Part shown: piece after piece, positions 34,219-46,363 of the stretch
How positions within the stretch are numbered: the stretch's first letter is position 1
How the letters are laid out: each line of letters starts with the position of its first letter
Source of the DNA: Calcarisporiella thermophila CBS 279.70
Lineage: Eukaryota; Calcarisporiellomycota
Direction of reading: 5' to 3'
DNA: 64,000 nt
Assembly (NCBI RefSeq): GCF_041956535.1
Contig: NW_027192211.1
Span: 371,995-435,994, forward strand
The notes under the pieces: model-generated
What the model was told of the DNA's origin: nothing
What the model saw: only the letters and a program-made list of their open reading frames with translations
The model's database searches: none
Position numbers and translations under genes: made by a program

Positions 34219-35921
34219 ATGCAGCGGGCTATTGACGCGCAAGATTCACCTCGATACCATCCGCACCCCCTACCTGAGAATATACCACCCCACCTCGCTG
34301 GTTTGCAGGTAAAACGCTACAAATACACAACCAGTCTGGATCCCCGCGGCTATATTCCAGGTGAGTGAGCTCGCTTTCTCTTGCTTCGCCGCCATTCCGC
34401 GAGGGCTAACCGCTGCCTGCGTTGGATTACCTAAAGTCTATGAGTACAATTTGACCGGCCCGGCTTCCTCCACGCCTGTTCTGTGGGACCGTGAACTCGG
34501 CGAGGTCCATTTCACAGGCATTTGGAAGGTTTGTGGCCCTATCAGATGACATTTGGGTTTACCCCCCCTCCTCCTTCCCAAAGCTTAGACACTCACCCAA
34601 GCCTCATTCCATCTAACCAGGCCCTCGGCAACGCTAAAACCGATATCGTGAGGATGATCGAGGCAAACCCCGACTTGATTGTGAAAAAGATAAGAGGTAT
34701 GGAAAACCCCTAGCCGTCCCGCCTAGGTTCGAGTCTACTCACCCCCCTTCCTATTGGCTCTCCATTTGTTCTCTCCACCTCTAGGAGGATTCCTGAAAAT
34801 CCAAGGAACTTGGTACGTGTCCCTTCCCTCCTCTCTGGCTCCCCCTCGATGTGGCTGATCGAAGCTGGGCCCATGCCCTTTTTTTTCTCACTAGGATCCA
34901 GTATGATTGGGCACGTCTTCTAGCCATACGCACGTGCTATCCCATCCGATACGAGCTTATCCCGCTTTTCGGTCCCCAGTTTCCCGAGGAGTGCCTTCCT
35001 CCGTCCCACCCGGATTTCGGAAACCTCATCCTAACAGGGACTCTCCCTCACCCAGGGCGGCGCCGGCGTTCAAGTCCTCAGGTCATGCGTGCACGACCTA
35101 CCATCACGCGACTCACAACGTCGGAGCAAGCCGACGACTGGGTCAAGTCTCCCTCCATGCGGCTGTCTTCTCCTTTTCCAGCCTCGCGCCATCATCCGTA
35201 CACCTCCTCCCCTCATTCTCGTCTCCCTCCGAAACCTCAACCCCTCCACGACTCTTATTTCCCATCTCCTCAGAAATTCCTCGGCGACGACCTTTCCAGG
35301 CTTACCGCATCCTCTGCTCTTCCGCGTAGATCCTCATTTCCCCTCCCGCCCAAAAAGCAAAAGTCACCGCGTGGGATGGAGTTCCTCCTTAACAAGGAGG
35401 ACGATGACGAAGACGTGGAAATGGACTTGGAAAATGGTGTTGAAGGAGGTGTTGGAGCCACGGCTTTGCTGCGAACTCGCTCGAGCTCAACTTGCGTGCT
35501 CGCCTCCTCCTCCTCCTCCTCCTCTTCTCCCTCGCCCCCCGTCGTCTCCGTTTCTACCAAAGCACGTCCCTCCATGTTGACCCCCGCCATCTCTCCGACC
35601 CCCTCCAGCGACTCATCCGCATCATCGCCCAATCTCGACTCTGCCGCCGCCTCCATTTATCTATCGCCGTCTTATTTTGTGGACGAGAAGTGCTCGTCGT
35701 CGTCATTGCCCTCACCTCGGCCGTCCGTCTCCTTCGTCCCGAAGCGCAATTCTCTGCCCACCCTGCTTTCCAACGACGCGGTGGAAACCATGACCTGCTC
35801 GCTGCTACTGCAGCAATTGTCTCGAGATGATGGGCGACGCCCCTTCTCTCAACTGCAAAAATCATTGCCGGAGACCATCACTTTCGGAGGTCGAGATTAT
35901 CAAGTCATTTGGCGTGAATGA
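34219..35921 (+). CDS. APSES / KilA-N domain transcription factor (Xbp1-like)
   Basis: Five exons (34219-34360, 34437-34528, 34621-34696, 34785-34812, 34895-35921) encode 454 aa, or 463 aa from the in-frame ATG at 34192. The DNA-binding domain spans about residues 33-135: RGYIPVYEYNLTG, GEVHFTGIWKALGNAK, TDIVRMIEANPDL, KIRGGFLKIQGTWIQYDWARLLA, then a CYPIRYELIPLFGPQFP end. The FTGIWKALGN...RGGFLKIQGTW pattern is that of the Xbp1-like branch of APSES factors. The C-terminal ~300 residues are Ser/Pro-rich and disordered, with an acidic DDDEDVEMD patch. Exon 4 is only 28 nt. ATG 34219 lies directly after a TTCCAG that could be a 5' UTR acceptor, so the shorter start is preferred. Confidence 0.9.
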
Positions 35922-36422
35922 ATGATGGTATATGTTCTCAGCTAGCTTTATTTCTTCCAAATTGTACTTCATAATGTTTCTTAATTTTTTTCTGCTCGTG
36001 TGTGAATCTTTGTCTTTCTCCTCCCCCCCCTCACTTATACATTTCACATTGTTTGCCTCCTTCTCCCCTCTTTCACTCTTACACCCTTTTTTTCATTTGC
36101 TATTTTTTTTTCCCTGAGAAAATTGTCTCTGGTTGTGTATTTTTTTTGGAAAACTCCAGTGCTTTTCTTTTTTCAAGTTGTATATACTGTAGAGGGTGAC
36201 GGATATATAGTATTTTTACATAATGATTTTTTTTTCTAGTATATTTTTTTTATCCAATATGAATATTTATATAACCATCATCCATTTCCTCCAACCGCGA
36301 CAAAATTATTATTGGATTACAAAAGGGGTGTGTATTTACATGATATTAGAGAGAGAAAATGACACTCCATATCAAAATAAAATAAAGGGACGTGAAATAA
36401 CGGGCGTAGAATTCACCCCTAG
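35922..36422. other. Convergent 3' spacer, T-rich
   Basis: About 500 nt, T-rich on the plus strand and A/T-rich toward the right, lie between two 3' ends. I see no gene. Confidence 0.55.
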
Positions 36423-36915
36423 TTATTTAATTGGGCTACCGCACATGGAACAATAGTTACCACTCCCCACGTTCCCGCATCGCTGGCATGCATTCCCATG
36501 TGGTTGCGGAGGCACTTGCGAGTAATGATGGGTCGTGGACGTCACGAATTGCACACCGCAACGATGGCAGCGCAGTATAGTTCGCGCGCTCCCCACCGGG
36601 AATAGCGGAATGAAAAAGAAATCAAACCACGGGCGTGTGCGAGTCTCATAAACCTCATTGGCGCCGCATGCGTGGCAAAGGGAGGGATTGTTGTTCAAGC
36701 GACGGTGGCGATTAGAAACGCCAGCTGTAAATGTGGATTTAGATCATTAGCGGTGGGATAGTGGAGAGTATTTGACGGGAATGTGGAAATAGGGAGATTC
36801 AACCTACCTATGCATGGAACTAGGAATAAGTGAAAAGAGAGAAGACATGGGTTAATGATCGAGTTTCTAACAAGCGTCGTATGTCTAATGTTATATACTT
36901 ACTAAACAAGAACAT
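36423..36915 (-). CDS. Small zinc-ribbon protein
   Basis: Three exons (36915-36903, 36819-36808, 36724-36423) encode 108 aa. The first exon is 13 nt and the second is a 12-nt microexon; together they give MFLFIPCIAG, which matches the hydrophobic start typical of this fungal zinc-ribbon family. CHACG and CHRCG form the first zinc ribbon around a RTRPWFDFFFIPLFPVG segment, and CQRCG/CSMCG form a second ribbon at the C-terminus. Such proteins are small, widespread and of unknown function. Without the two tiny exons the ORF would lack a sensible start. Donors GTAAGT and GTAGGT and acceptors CCTAG and ACAG are canonical. Confidence 0.85.
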
Positions 36916-37270
36916 GATTACCTGGAGCCGGTCTAAAGTATGCCCTAGGGAACGATTTTTATAGGGTGGCGTCGGCCAAGAAGAGAAGCATACAAATTTC
37001 TAGAAGAAACTAATAGGAGAGGTATTAAATCGATCTTGTCTGTTGGCAACTTCGAACTCCGATAACATATCAATTCAACGTTGAATATATTAATGAACGA
37101 AAAGAAAAGGATGTAGGGTATACAAGTGAGATTTTGAAATGACCACTTTTTGCTCGCCAAGTTTTCTACTTTCGCCTCCTCTCTTTTTTCAAGGGACGCC
37201 TGAGTTTTGATCCCACCTTTCCTATGAGGAACGAGTGCTTTCGGTCGATCCTAGTGTGCCCGTTATTGAC
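36916..37270. other. Spacer between minus-strand genes
   Basis: 355 nt hold the promoter of the zinc-ribbon gene and the 3' flank of the reductase gene. I see no gene. Confidence 0.5.
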
Positions 37271-38530
37271 TTACAAATCAGCTATGTTTACAATGGCTTT
37301 GCCAAAACTCTTGCCATCAAACAAATCCCGCAGTGCCTGGGGAGCATTTTCTATCCCTTTGACCTCGTGGAATCGATACCGAACCTTACCCTCTCGAAGC
37401 CATCGGCTTATATTCTTTGTGAATTCGGCCTCATACCGAGGAACCAGGTCCTCGAACAGGTAGCCCTCTACGTGCAAACGCTGCCTTATAATTTTCATCC
37501 AATTCTTAATTCCATAGTGTTCATCGGTGTTATACTGGGAAATCATGCCACAGGCCACCACTCTGCCAAAATTGTTCATGTGGCAAAGCGTAGAGTCCAA
37601 GGTACTTCCACCCACATTGTCAAAGTCTTGGAGGGGAGAGAGGGAGAGAGAGAGAGAAAAAATCCAGTTAATTTAGACTGGAAGAAACATGGAAACCTCC
37701 ATGGAGGCTGCGAATATCTCATCAACTTACAAATATCGATGCCTTCTGGGCAGAATTCCGAAAGAGCAGTGTTGTGGTCCACCTTTTTGTAATTAAACGC
37801 TACGTCGAAACCAAGCTCATTGACGAGAAACTCCACCTTGGTATCGTCCCCAGCAGATCCGACTACACGGAGTCCTTTTACCTTAGCGATTTGCCCGACC
37901 AACTGTCCGACCGCCCCCGCCGCAGACGAAACATAACATGTCTCGCCCGCTTTGGGCCGCCCAATGTGGATCAGGCCTATATACGCACTCATTCCGGGCA
38001 TACCTAGGACTCCTGTGAAATAACCCAAGGGAAACTCGGACACTAGCTTGGGGTGGATAACCTGGAATCTTAGCGACTCAACGTAAGCTTGTTTGATGAC
38101 ACAGTATTCCTCCCATTGAATAAAGCCACGGACAATGTCGCCCACTCGAAAATCCGGGTGGTTGGACTTCACTGTCATCGAGACTCCAAAGTTCTGGAGA
38201 GGCTTCCCTTTTTCAAACGTGCCGCTCCACTCGTCACTCTTGCGCATCCGTATGCAGACATAGGGGTCCACACTGAGGCACAAATTCTATGGATAAACAT
38301 AGCCCGGTGCCTATCAGATTAGCACTTTCCATTTTCTGGGCCATGAGCCAGTAGGTAGCCTCTGAAATGGTAGGCGTTCTCCTCCTTCCCCTTACCTTGA
38401 TGACAAAATCCCCTTCCTCAAGCTGAAGCTGATCCAAGTCTAGTTCGTGTTTTTCCACCGCAAATTGCTTTTCTACCTCCGGTATACCAGAGGAGAACTC
38501 TTTGAAAACGACCACAGTATTTTGCACCAT
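37271..38530 (-). CDS. MDR-family NADP-dependent alkenal/2-alkenone reductase
   Basis: Three exons (38530-38396, 38286-37731, 37626-37271) encode 348 aa, normal for zinc-independent medium-chain reductases of the prostaglandin/leukotriene B4 reductase type. Signs are the NLCLSVDPYVCIRMRK start block (family pattern LSxDPYMRxRM), GVLGMPGMSAYIGL, the Rossmann stretch CYVSSAAGAVGQLVGQIAKVKG, and YFDNVGG (family YFENVGG). No catalytic zinc ligands are present. Such enzymes reduce alpha,beta-unsaturated carbonyls such as lipid-peroxidation aldehydes using NADPH. The Tyr of YFDNVGG is split by the second intron. Confidence 0.93.
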
Positions 38531-40697
38531 ATGAGAGCTGCCGAAATAATGTGTATTCTCTAGAAGGTGAAGCAAATTCACTTGGTGTCTGGTGCATTAT
38601 TTATACGTGGATTTCGGCACTGCCAACTTTATTTGATCAAATCATTCAGAGGCTCTCGGTCTGAGAGGAAATTCTCTTAGGGCCACGCCATCGGACCAAG
38701 AAATTCTTGTGGATTTCAATAGACTCTTGGCAGTTGAAATAATAATAACAAGCACTTTTGTCAAGGCACACAGAGAAATCGAAAATACGAGCCTGCAATA
38801 AACAAGACGGTGGCAATATCAAAGTGGGATGCCATTTTAGTTAGATTAGAGATATCTTTGTTTCGAAAACTGAAGCCCTCGAGGACACCCTTGCAATACG
38901 AGTCTGGGTAGACATTTTTGTGGCAGCGATAGGTTAGTATTCATCCCAGAGGGGTCACATCACCTCTTGGACATTTTAGGCACGCTTTGCTAAGCTCACT
39001 ATTGATCTGGTGCATTAATTTCAAGAGAGGAATATCGTTCCAAGCGATTTATGCAATGGCTGACGCCATGATCTAAATCGCTTAAACAGCGTCCAAAGAC
39101 TATGCCGGGGAAAGAAACATGCTTACTGTTCCTGTTTTTATCCATGGTTACCACAAATGTAGACTGCCTGCTTACCCTATTATTACGAAGTATCAAACAC
39201 GAATTTGGCGAGTAACATTGCATGCTTGTTATAAAAAGGAAATCCATGCTTCATTAATCATCGATATTCCTCTTTTGTCTCCTTGGAAGGTTATCTTTTT
39301 GCAGATCAATACTCCTCATGGCCATCCTTTTCATAGTCGGCTAAATGGATACGCCTTGCCAATGTTCTAGCCTTTAAATCGATTTAATTAATGAATGGCA
39401 TTTTCCATCCCCTAGGGCCTCTCGTGGTGCAAGATTGAATCCCTCCTTTTCGAGGCCATTAACTGGTCTTTTTACCACTTTTTACCACTTTTTACCACAC
39501 CCCTATACCTTTGGTGATGGCTTTGATGTTACTTCGTGGTCCGCCGTCGTAGCGCCCCCTGGAAGCTCCAATCGTGGGGCTTTCCTATGGCCTACCAACT
39601 CATCAATTACTACAGCTAGAGGCAAAAAGTAACTCGCCTCGCTTGTCTCCGACTGTTTGATCAATAAAGACCATTATAAAGGCTCTTTTTTCTAGAAGTA
39701 TAAAGTCAATTACACACTCCCTCTTCCTCTGGATAATGATTTCATTACTCGAAGCAAACCAAAGTTTGTCTGCTAAACCAATGAACACAGCCAGCATACT
39801 TTAGTGCAAACCATGCTCGCGAATGGTGATGGAGAATAAACTTCCACTGCTTAGTACCTGGTACACTACCTTGCTTGAAGGCTTGATAATGTTCTATCAA
39901 CTTGCAAGTAAGGCTATGACAACCCTGGTCCCATCCGCCTTTAACCATGGTTTCCCACAGTTTAATTTGATTGTAAGCTCGCGTTTACATGTCGCAGGAA
40001 GGGGTGCACTGGCTCACGGTGCTTTCAAAAGGGCTCTAGCATTTTTAACCTCACGGCGTTTATAAGTTAAATTTAATTAAACTATTAGCCTCAACGAGTA
40101 CAGAGTACTTGAAACATAACGTTATCTGGCTCTAGTCGCGATGGAATGAGTAAAAATTATTCATATCTCAAAGTATTTTGTCGTTTAGGACATAGGATTG
40201 CATGCCTACGTAGTAGCTTCCTTCCAGTTTCCATCGGACAACCAACGTCTGCCATGATTGAGAGTTGGAATACATGCCTGTGCTGCCGCATTTGCTGAAG
40301 CCAGTATGGCAAACTAGCTTGACTCCAATGGCCCCTTAACGACACATACAACCTCTCAATTGTAAGTTTGCTCAAGGAGAGTGGCAATGGCCAAGGCTTC
40401 GTGGAACGTTCCAAAGCCATGACGCGGGGGGAGGGAATCATTATGGAAATACTTCTGTGATCTAAAATTAGGGTTCGATAAGGCGGATTTCATGACGGTC
40501 GCCCTGGATCCTTGACGTATAAGGAGATTTTTGGGCCCCTAAGATTTCCTCCATCCATCACACCGTGACTCCACCTTGACTGCTAAATTGTCCTTTTAAA
40601 TCGGTTGGGATTCAGAAGGCCGCAAGAAAACAAAACACGCAGTCTGTTTTAGACTCTTGATTCAGTCGAGAGCCCCCTCCCATCACCTCTTCCCACG
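38531..40697. other. Long intergenic region
   Basis: 2.2 kb lie between divergent genes. Scattered short frames on both strands (e.g. 39745-40065) show no features I recognise. A short tandem repeat lies at about 39471-39500. I see no tRNA, transposon remnant or conserved gene. Confidence 0.45.
39471..39500 (+). repeat. Three copies of a 10-nt repeat (TTTTTACCAC)
   Basis: Three perfect direct tandem copies of TTTTTACCAC in intergenic DNA. Confidence 0.85.
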
Positions 40698-42405
40698 ATG
40701 TCGGACTATACACCAGTCTTCCCCTCTCTCTATTCCCCCGTATACTCGCTTACCCACGAGCGCGTGCTCAAGCAGACTCGGGGCAAATTTCACATAGCCT
40801 CCACCCTTCGCCTCATTGCCGCTGAGCTCGGCGGATCAGCTCAGGATCTCGCGACTGGCGGGATCGAACTCCTTGCCATTGGAGCGGTGGTCGCGGCCAT
40901 TCGCTCGCTTGGTAAATTGCTGCTTCACTATTTGCAGAAGCACTTGATCATTAGAGCAGAATTCGACTCGCGGGACGAGGCATTTAGCTACATGCTGAAC
41001 TGGCTCAACGAACACCCGAGTTTTTCAAAGTCGCCGCAATTCCGAGTCTCGACCATCATCAGTCGAGGACGGAGGACGCTCCCGGGTGAAGACTCGGACA
41101 CCGCCATCCCCCCTCTGTACTTCTTACCTGCATCTGGTAATTTTCAATCTCGGAAATCCCCCCCTTCTACTCATGGCTAATTCCTCTGCTACCCTTCCTT
41201 AGGCACCCATTTCACCTTCTACCAAGGACTTCCTTTATGGCTGACATTCGCCTCTTCTTCCGAAAGCCAGTTCAACTATCAACTAAACCGTGCCCCCTCC
41301 GAGACTCCGATCGAATCCATCACTATTAGCACCCTCGGGTGGTCTCGGAAGATATTGGAGAATATCGTGCGCGAGGCCCAGGAGAGATTTGTAGAAATCG
41401 ACACAAGTCGTACTGTGGTCTATTCCGGCGATCCCTATGGTGCATGGCGGCGGACGCGGTCCCGACCTAAGAGGTAGAGGCTAAGTCTTTTTTGGTTGAT
41501 GAGGTGCTAAAAGCTGATTCCTTTTGCCTATAGGCCGATAAACTCTGTGATTCTAGACGAGCAACTGAAGCAATATCTGATAGAGGACATGCGGGAATTC
41601 CTGGACTCTGAGCGATGGTACGCTGACCGTGGCATTCCCTATCGGAGAGGATATCTTTTCTATGGAAAGCCCGGATCTGGCAAGGTAGAGTATTGAAATT
41701 ATTTTAAACAGTGACGCCCTTCTCCCCCTAACCTCATGCTGGTATGCTTAGACTTCGTTCATTTACGCGCTCGCCGGGCTCTTGGACCTGAATATCTACG
41801 CCGTCAATCTGTCTGTGCGCGGCATTAGCGATGACACCCTGAATGACATGGTGTTGAACACCCCTTCCCGTTGCATCCTCCTCATGGAGGATGTCGATGC
41901 GGCATTTATTGACCGGGAAAAGTCCAAGAACGACGACTCCGGCAACTTCATCACCTTTTCCGGGCTGCTCAACGCGATCGATGGCGTGGCTGCGCAGGAG
42001 GGCAGAGTCCTGTGCATGACCACCAACCACATCGAGCGACTTGATGCCGCCTTAATTCGCCCCGGCCGCATTGATGTTCGGGCGCATTTTGGCAATGCCA
42101 CGAAGCAAAATGTGCGCGATCTCTTCCTGCGCTTCTATCCGCACAACGCCACCCAAGAGATGGCGGACGAGTTCGCCAGCCACGTCCCCGAGGACCAGTT
42201 CACCATGGCCTCGTTCCAAGGCTTCCTAATGAACTACAAGAAGAAGCCCTACCTTGCGGTGGCGAACATCAAGGCGTGGGTCGAAAGCGGCGGGTCCAAC
42301 CTTGGCGATATCACCCGCGAGGGCGACGAGCCGCCGGGTGTCGAAGAAATCCACGGCTTTACCGCGGTGGAGAAGGACGAGGAGCAAAAGGAGAGCAAAT
42401 CATAG
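40698..42405 (+). CDS. Bcs1-like AAA ATPase
   Basis: Four exons (40698-41136, 41203-41473, 41534-41684, 41752-42405) encode 504 aa. An N-terminal transmembrane segment (about 50-70, GIELLAIGAVVAAIRSLG) and a BCS1_N domain (FRVSTIISRG to PINSVILDE) precede the AAA module. Walker A is GKPGSGKTS (~281-289), split by an intron right after the Lys; Walker B is CILLMEDVDAAF; sensor-1 TTNHIERLD and the RPGRID motif follow. True Bcs1 translocates the folded Rieske protein across the mitochondrial inner membrane. Fungi carry many paralogues, so I call it Bcs1-like. The C-terminal ~40 residues are charged and variable. Confidence 0.93.
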
Positions 42406-42937
42406 CTTCCAGGGAGACGACATAGACGAAGCGGCAAGGCTTATATTGGCATTTTTTTTTTGTAATATTTTTTTTTTTTTTGAATTTGGGCGGCCTTGAA
42501 CCGATTCCACAAAGAAACTAGAAATTCGAACTTTGTACATTACATCTATTTATTGCTTTCTCTTTCGCTTTTCCTTCGCTGACACGCAACAGACATTAAA
42601 GAGGAAGGAGGAGAGGACGAGATCTCGTGGATTTTATCATACTATACAAAGCGTGTTGTATATGGAGTGAAAATCAATATATAGGAGCAGAAGGAGAAAA
42701 AAAAAGGCAACATAAAAAGGGGTGTTGAAGGTGGGGGATATATGCAGACATCAAACACAGCAAAGCAGAATTTACAAGAAAAACTCTGAGCGTTGAGTGA
42801 TAGGGGATCTGTTATTAGGCGGGGAATGGGAGGGGGAAAAAAAACAATAAGAAATGCTATCTATATGTGTAAGTATATAAATTTATCGATGAGATATAAG
42901 AAAGGGAAAATAGGGGATAGAGTGCCGGAGGAATAGA
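42406..42937. other. Convergent 3' spacer
   Basis: About 530 nt with T-runs (42452-42481) and A-runs lie between two 3' ends. I see no gene. Confidence 0.55.
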
Positions 42938-43807
42938 TTAGAGTATATATTTGGAAAGCGAGGGGACGGAGAGCAGACTTGCCAAGCTTCTGCGTCGCTG
43001 CCTCTTGGTAGTAGTGGCGGTGATGGAAGAGGAGGAGGAGGAGGAAGGGGAGGAAGAGGAGTACTTATCGACGTTGGGAGCGGCCGAGGTTGAGGCCATG
43101 GCCGACAGAGAGGGCGAAGCGAGGGCGACTTCTTTGGCAGTGTGCGGCGGGTCCATGGACCTTCGTGGGGCCGGGACAGAATCGTCTCCCACTCGATGCA
43201 GAGGCGGCAGCCAGACGTTGCGCCTGGTTCCAAAGGAAGCAATCCTCATGCCCCCCGCGCCGCCGGGGTATTTGCCGGTCGGTCTTGAGAAGGGCTTCTC
43301 GGCGCCCTGCTCGGCGCTTGCAGTGGACGATGTATGCGAGCTCAGGGAGCTGTTGGAGCGGCGGCTCCTCAAGGAGCGTTCCGAGGATCCCGAGAGGACG
43401 GGCGAGCCCACCGGGGTGAGCGGGGGAGACGAGAGCTGCATGCGGTCCAGGACCACGTCGATGATGTTCCTCGAGCCCAGGCATGGGAAGATGGCCCTCA
43501 TCCAGTCCTCCATCTCCTCCCATGTGTCCGCACTGAACTCGTAACTGGGATGGGTATGGTTGTCCCGCGGCTCAAGGCGAAACGAGTAGGAACGCTTGGA
43601 GTGCGCCAAAGGAGCAGGCTCGACGGCCGCATAGTAGGTGAGATCGATGCATTCATACGGCATTTCCACGGGCGATTTCAGGGTATACAGCGAGGTGGGG
43701 GTCAGGATGTGGAAGCGGCGACGATGGAGGGGCGGGATGAGCGAATGTGTGGGCCGGAGGAGGAAGCCGGCTTTGAGGATGGGATCTGGAATGGCCGAGG
43801 ATGCCAT
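42938..43807 (-). CDS. PH-domain protein with Ser-rich tail
   Basis: A single exon encodes 289 aa. Residues ~8-105 look like a PH domain: KAGFLLRPTHSLIPPLHRRRFHIL, then LYTLKSPVEMPYECIDL, YSFRLEPRD, and the C-terminal helix TWEEMEDWMRAIFPCL with the conserved Trp. PH domains bind phosphoinositides or proteins at membranes. The remainder is low-complexity, rich in Ser/Pro/Arg, with an S-run near the end and a basic KRQRRRSLASLLS tail. I cannot assign a specific role. The lack of introns is unusual in this window, where nearly every other gene is split. Confidence 0.82.
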   Translation of the reverse strand: MASSAIPDPILKAGFLLRPTHSLIPPLHRRRFHILTPTSLYTLKSPVEMPYECIDLTYYAAVEPAPLAHSKRSYSFRLEPRDNHTHPSYEFSADTWEEMEDWMRAIFPCLGSRNIIDVVLDRMQLSSPPLTPVGSPVLSGSSERSLRSRRSNSSLSSHTSSTASAEQGAEKPFSRPTGKYPGGAGGMRIASFGTRRNVWLPPLHRVGDDSVPAPRRSMDPPHTAKEVALASPSLSAMASTSAAPNVDKYSSSSPSSSSSSSITATTTKRQRRRSLASLLSVPSLSKYIL

Positions 43808-44828
43808 TGAGGAGCGGGAGATGGCGGAGGGGGCCCAATCGATGAGGGGAAAATGACAAAAAGTGACGGAAGAGCGGAAACGGCAGGTTTGTTTGCCTTT
43901 TTATATAACCTGATTTCCCCCCCTCCTCTCCGGCGCCTTTGTTTGGGTCGCACGGAAGAATCGGATCACTCGCCTAGGGTTTTTCCCTCTCGATGATGAC
44001 AACAAATTGCGAGAAATTCGCTTGTGTGTAACGCCGTGACAACGTGGCTTCCACGTGCAACTCGCATACGATCTATATTGCGCTGGGAAGAAAGTCACCG
44101 AGAACTAAAACTCGGAATCCGCTTCCGTCCAACTGCGGCCGGTGTTTTCAGGCTAATAGCATTTCTAAATTCGATCGTGCTCTTGGAGCTCGGAGCACAA
44201 GGGCAACCACGGGGGTCTGGTTGAAACACTCTGATGTGCTGAGGGGCCCAAGGGGGCTCCTGCCGCAGCTGGGCTTGCCACCGCCCGCAGTGGCGGAAGG
44301 AGACGAGGGCTCGAAACCGGTGGGTCGTGTCGGCCAAGAAGCCTCCCTTGAACAAGAGCCGGAATGCTTGGAAGGGCTCGACTAGAAACCCGTGTTTCCA
44401 AGGGGTGAATAGGAATCCCGCAGCCAACGAGCACGAGCAACCCCCTATACTGGCCTGCTCCACCCACATGTGTTTTAATGCTCCTCACCGAAGCTTTGGT
44501 GTGCCACGTTGAACTTCCCGCCTACATTGGTCTCACTCTCATCTTTTGGCACGGCTGGGTGGCGTGATCGGATGACGCAAAAAGGGGGCCTGAGATAGGG
44601 GGAGGATAGAGAAATCTATGGGATATTCCCATCACGGCTAATTTTAATTTCTAAGCTAAGCCACTCCTTAGGCCTACCATTGGGGAGCCGGCATTCTGCC
44701 AAGGCATCCTAAGCCCCAATCTTCCCTGAAGGAATTTCCGTGACACAATCCAGCAGCCAACCTCACCCAAGAATAGCTAACTTTGCTCTCTTCGTAGCCA
44801 GACCGAACTCTTCATTCCTTTGGTTTGC
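43808..44828. other. Intergenic / divergent promoter region
   Basis: 1.0 kb lie upstream of two divergent genes. Short overlapping frames (44024-44512) look like chance in mixed-composition DNA. I checked for a tRNA because of GGCTCGAAACC-like stretches near 44310, but no cloverleaf closes. Confidence 0.45.
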
Positions 44829-46040
44829 ATGTCTACTTTCCATACATCGGCACGAGAAAAAATGATTGGCGAGGCAAACAAAGACGAGGAGAATGACGCC
44901 CCCGCATCCACGATTGACAATACCCTCTATTCCCGACAGTCGGCTTTGCCGCACATGCATGTAAGCCATCTCCCCTTCGTCCGCTCCACTCGATTGATAT
45001 CCCTGTTCTGTGGAGTCCTTGCTAATGCTTGCATTTGCTTTTCTCTCTTCATCCGGCATCTTAGAATGGTACGATCAATCCCCATCCCAATCCCTATGAC
45101 AATAATAACATCGTTGCCTTCACCCCCGATCCCCGCCTCAACACCGACGATGCTTTACCACCACAATACAATACCAACACCACCATTCTTGTTTTGCTCA
45201 TAGCCTCCTCACTCTCCATGCTCATTTTCACCGTCATCCCCGTTATCGTGAAGTTTCCTTACATCACCAGCTGGTTTGCCTCCAGTGCAGTATACCGATT
45301 CATAGATCCTCTGGTGACGCTGCCGCTGAACTATTTTTTGCTGGTCAATTCTGAGGTGTTTTTGCACAATGTGTATGGGAAGAAGCGATTCCTCGGACTC
45401 TCGGAGAAGAATTTCATCGCCCTGCTCTTCATGATGTCGGCCGCCATCTATGTGCAGTTCCATGGTGTGCACACGGCCTCTGCGATGTTCAAGCATCCGG
45501 TGGAGCAGGTTGGTAGGGGTGATTCGGTGCCGACGCGAGATTTTCTAACCTCTTGCCCTGCTTTCATAGTTCAACGACGATCACCCGGAGCTTGTGCAGC
45601 AGTTTCCGGTCCTCTACGATATTTATCTGTGGATGGAGGACATCTGGGAGCACAAGATTGCCCACTATCTTTACGCCTTTGGGGGGGCCTGTATGATTGC
45701 ATGCCAGCTCTACGCATACCGCGCCCAAGTCCACCAGCGCCTCACGGGGGGTCAAACTGCGCTCTGGGGGCTCGCCGTCCTCATCTATGCGCTCATTGTG
45801 GCGGGCGTGGCGATTGAATTCCCCGGCGGGCAGATCGTCGGGCTTGTCTACAGCGCGCTCATGGCCGTGGTGATAGGGCTGTATACTTACCTGAGCGGCG
45901 GTCTCTTCACGCGGGGCCGAAGGCTTGTACTTCAAACCTTACTGATGGCCTACATATTGGCCTTTGTGATTGTGGTAATTTACACGATTGCCGTGGGGGG
46001 GTTCAAGAATCGAAAATCCGCCGGATTGTTTGTACGCTAG
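44829..46040 (+). CDS. Unrecognised multipass membrane protein
   Basis: Three exons (44829-44960, 45065-45508, 45570-46040) encode 348 aa. The N-terminal ~90 residues are polar and Asn-rich (NPYDNNN, YNTNTT). About eight hydrophobic segments follow: ILVLLIASSLSMLIFTVIPV, VTLPLNYFLLVNSEVFL, FIALLFMMSAAIYV, a stretch around LYAFGGACMIACQLYA, ALWGLAVLIYALIVAGVA, IVGLVYSALMAVVIGLYTYL, and LLMAYILAFVIVVIYTIA. I do not recognise the family. The soluble loop FNDDHPELVQQFPVLYDIYLWMEDIWEHK is rich in aromatic and acidic residues and may be the diagnostic part. Splice sites and phases are clean. Confidence 0.8.
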
Positions 46041-46363
46041 CATGTTTATCCATGGGTGCACCAGCAGACTGACCTCGAACCCTTATTTCTCAGATATTTT
46101 TTCCTTTAATTTCACCTCTTGGTCTGGACCCTCTTCTCTTCTAAATCAAAATGTTTTTAATTTATGTTCTCTTTGCCCTCTTTTCCACTGCGGATGTTTT
46201 TTGTGCCTCAAAACAGCAGAATTTCGCTCCCCCCCCCCCCCTTTTTTTTCCCTTTTTTTTTACAACATAGCTCATCTACGGCTCGAACTTAGAGATGGAT
46301 TCAGCAATAACTCTTCCCCTCTCCCTTCCCTTTTTGTTTATTCTCATTCCAACATGACATTGG
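46041..46363. other. Convergent 3' spacer with C13 and T runs
   Basis: 323 nt, pyrimidine-rich, with a C run of about 13 (46229-46241) followed by T runs. I see no gene. Confidence 0.55.

Noticed and set aside
39745-40065. Open frames in the spacer between the MDR reductase and the Bcs1-like gene
   Set aside because: They are short and overlap on both strands without conserved features.
44200-44420. tRNA-like stretches near GGCTCGAAACC
   Set aside because: No cloverleaf can be folded in either orientation.
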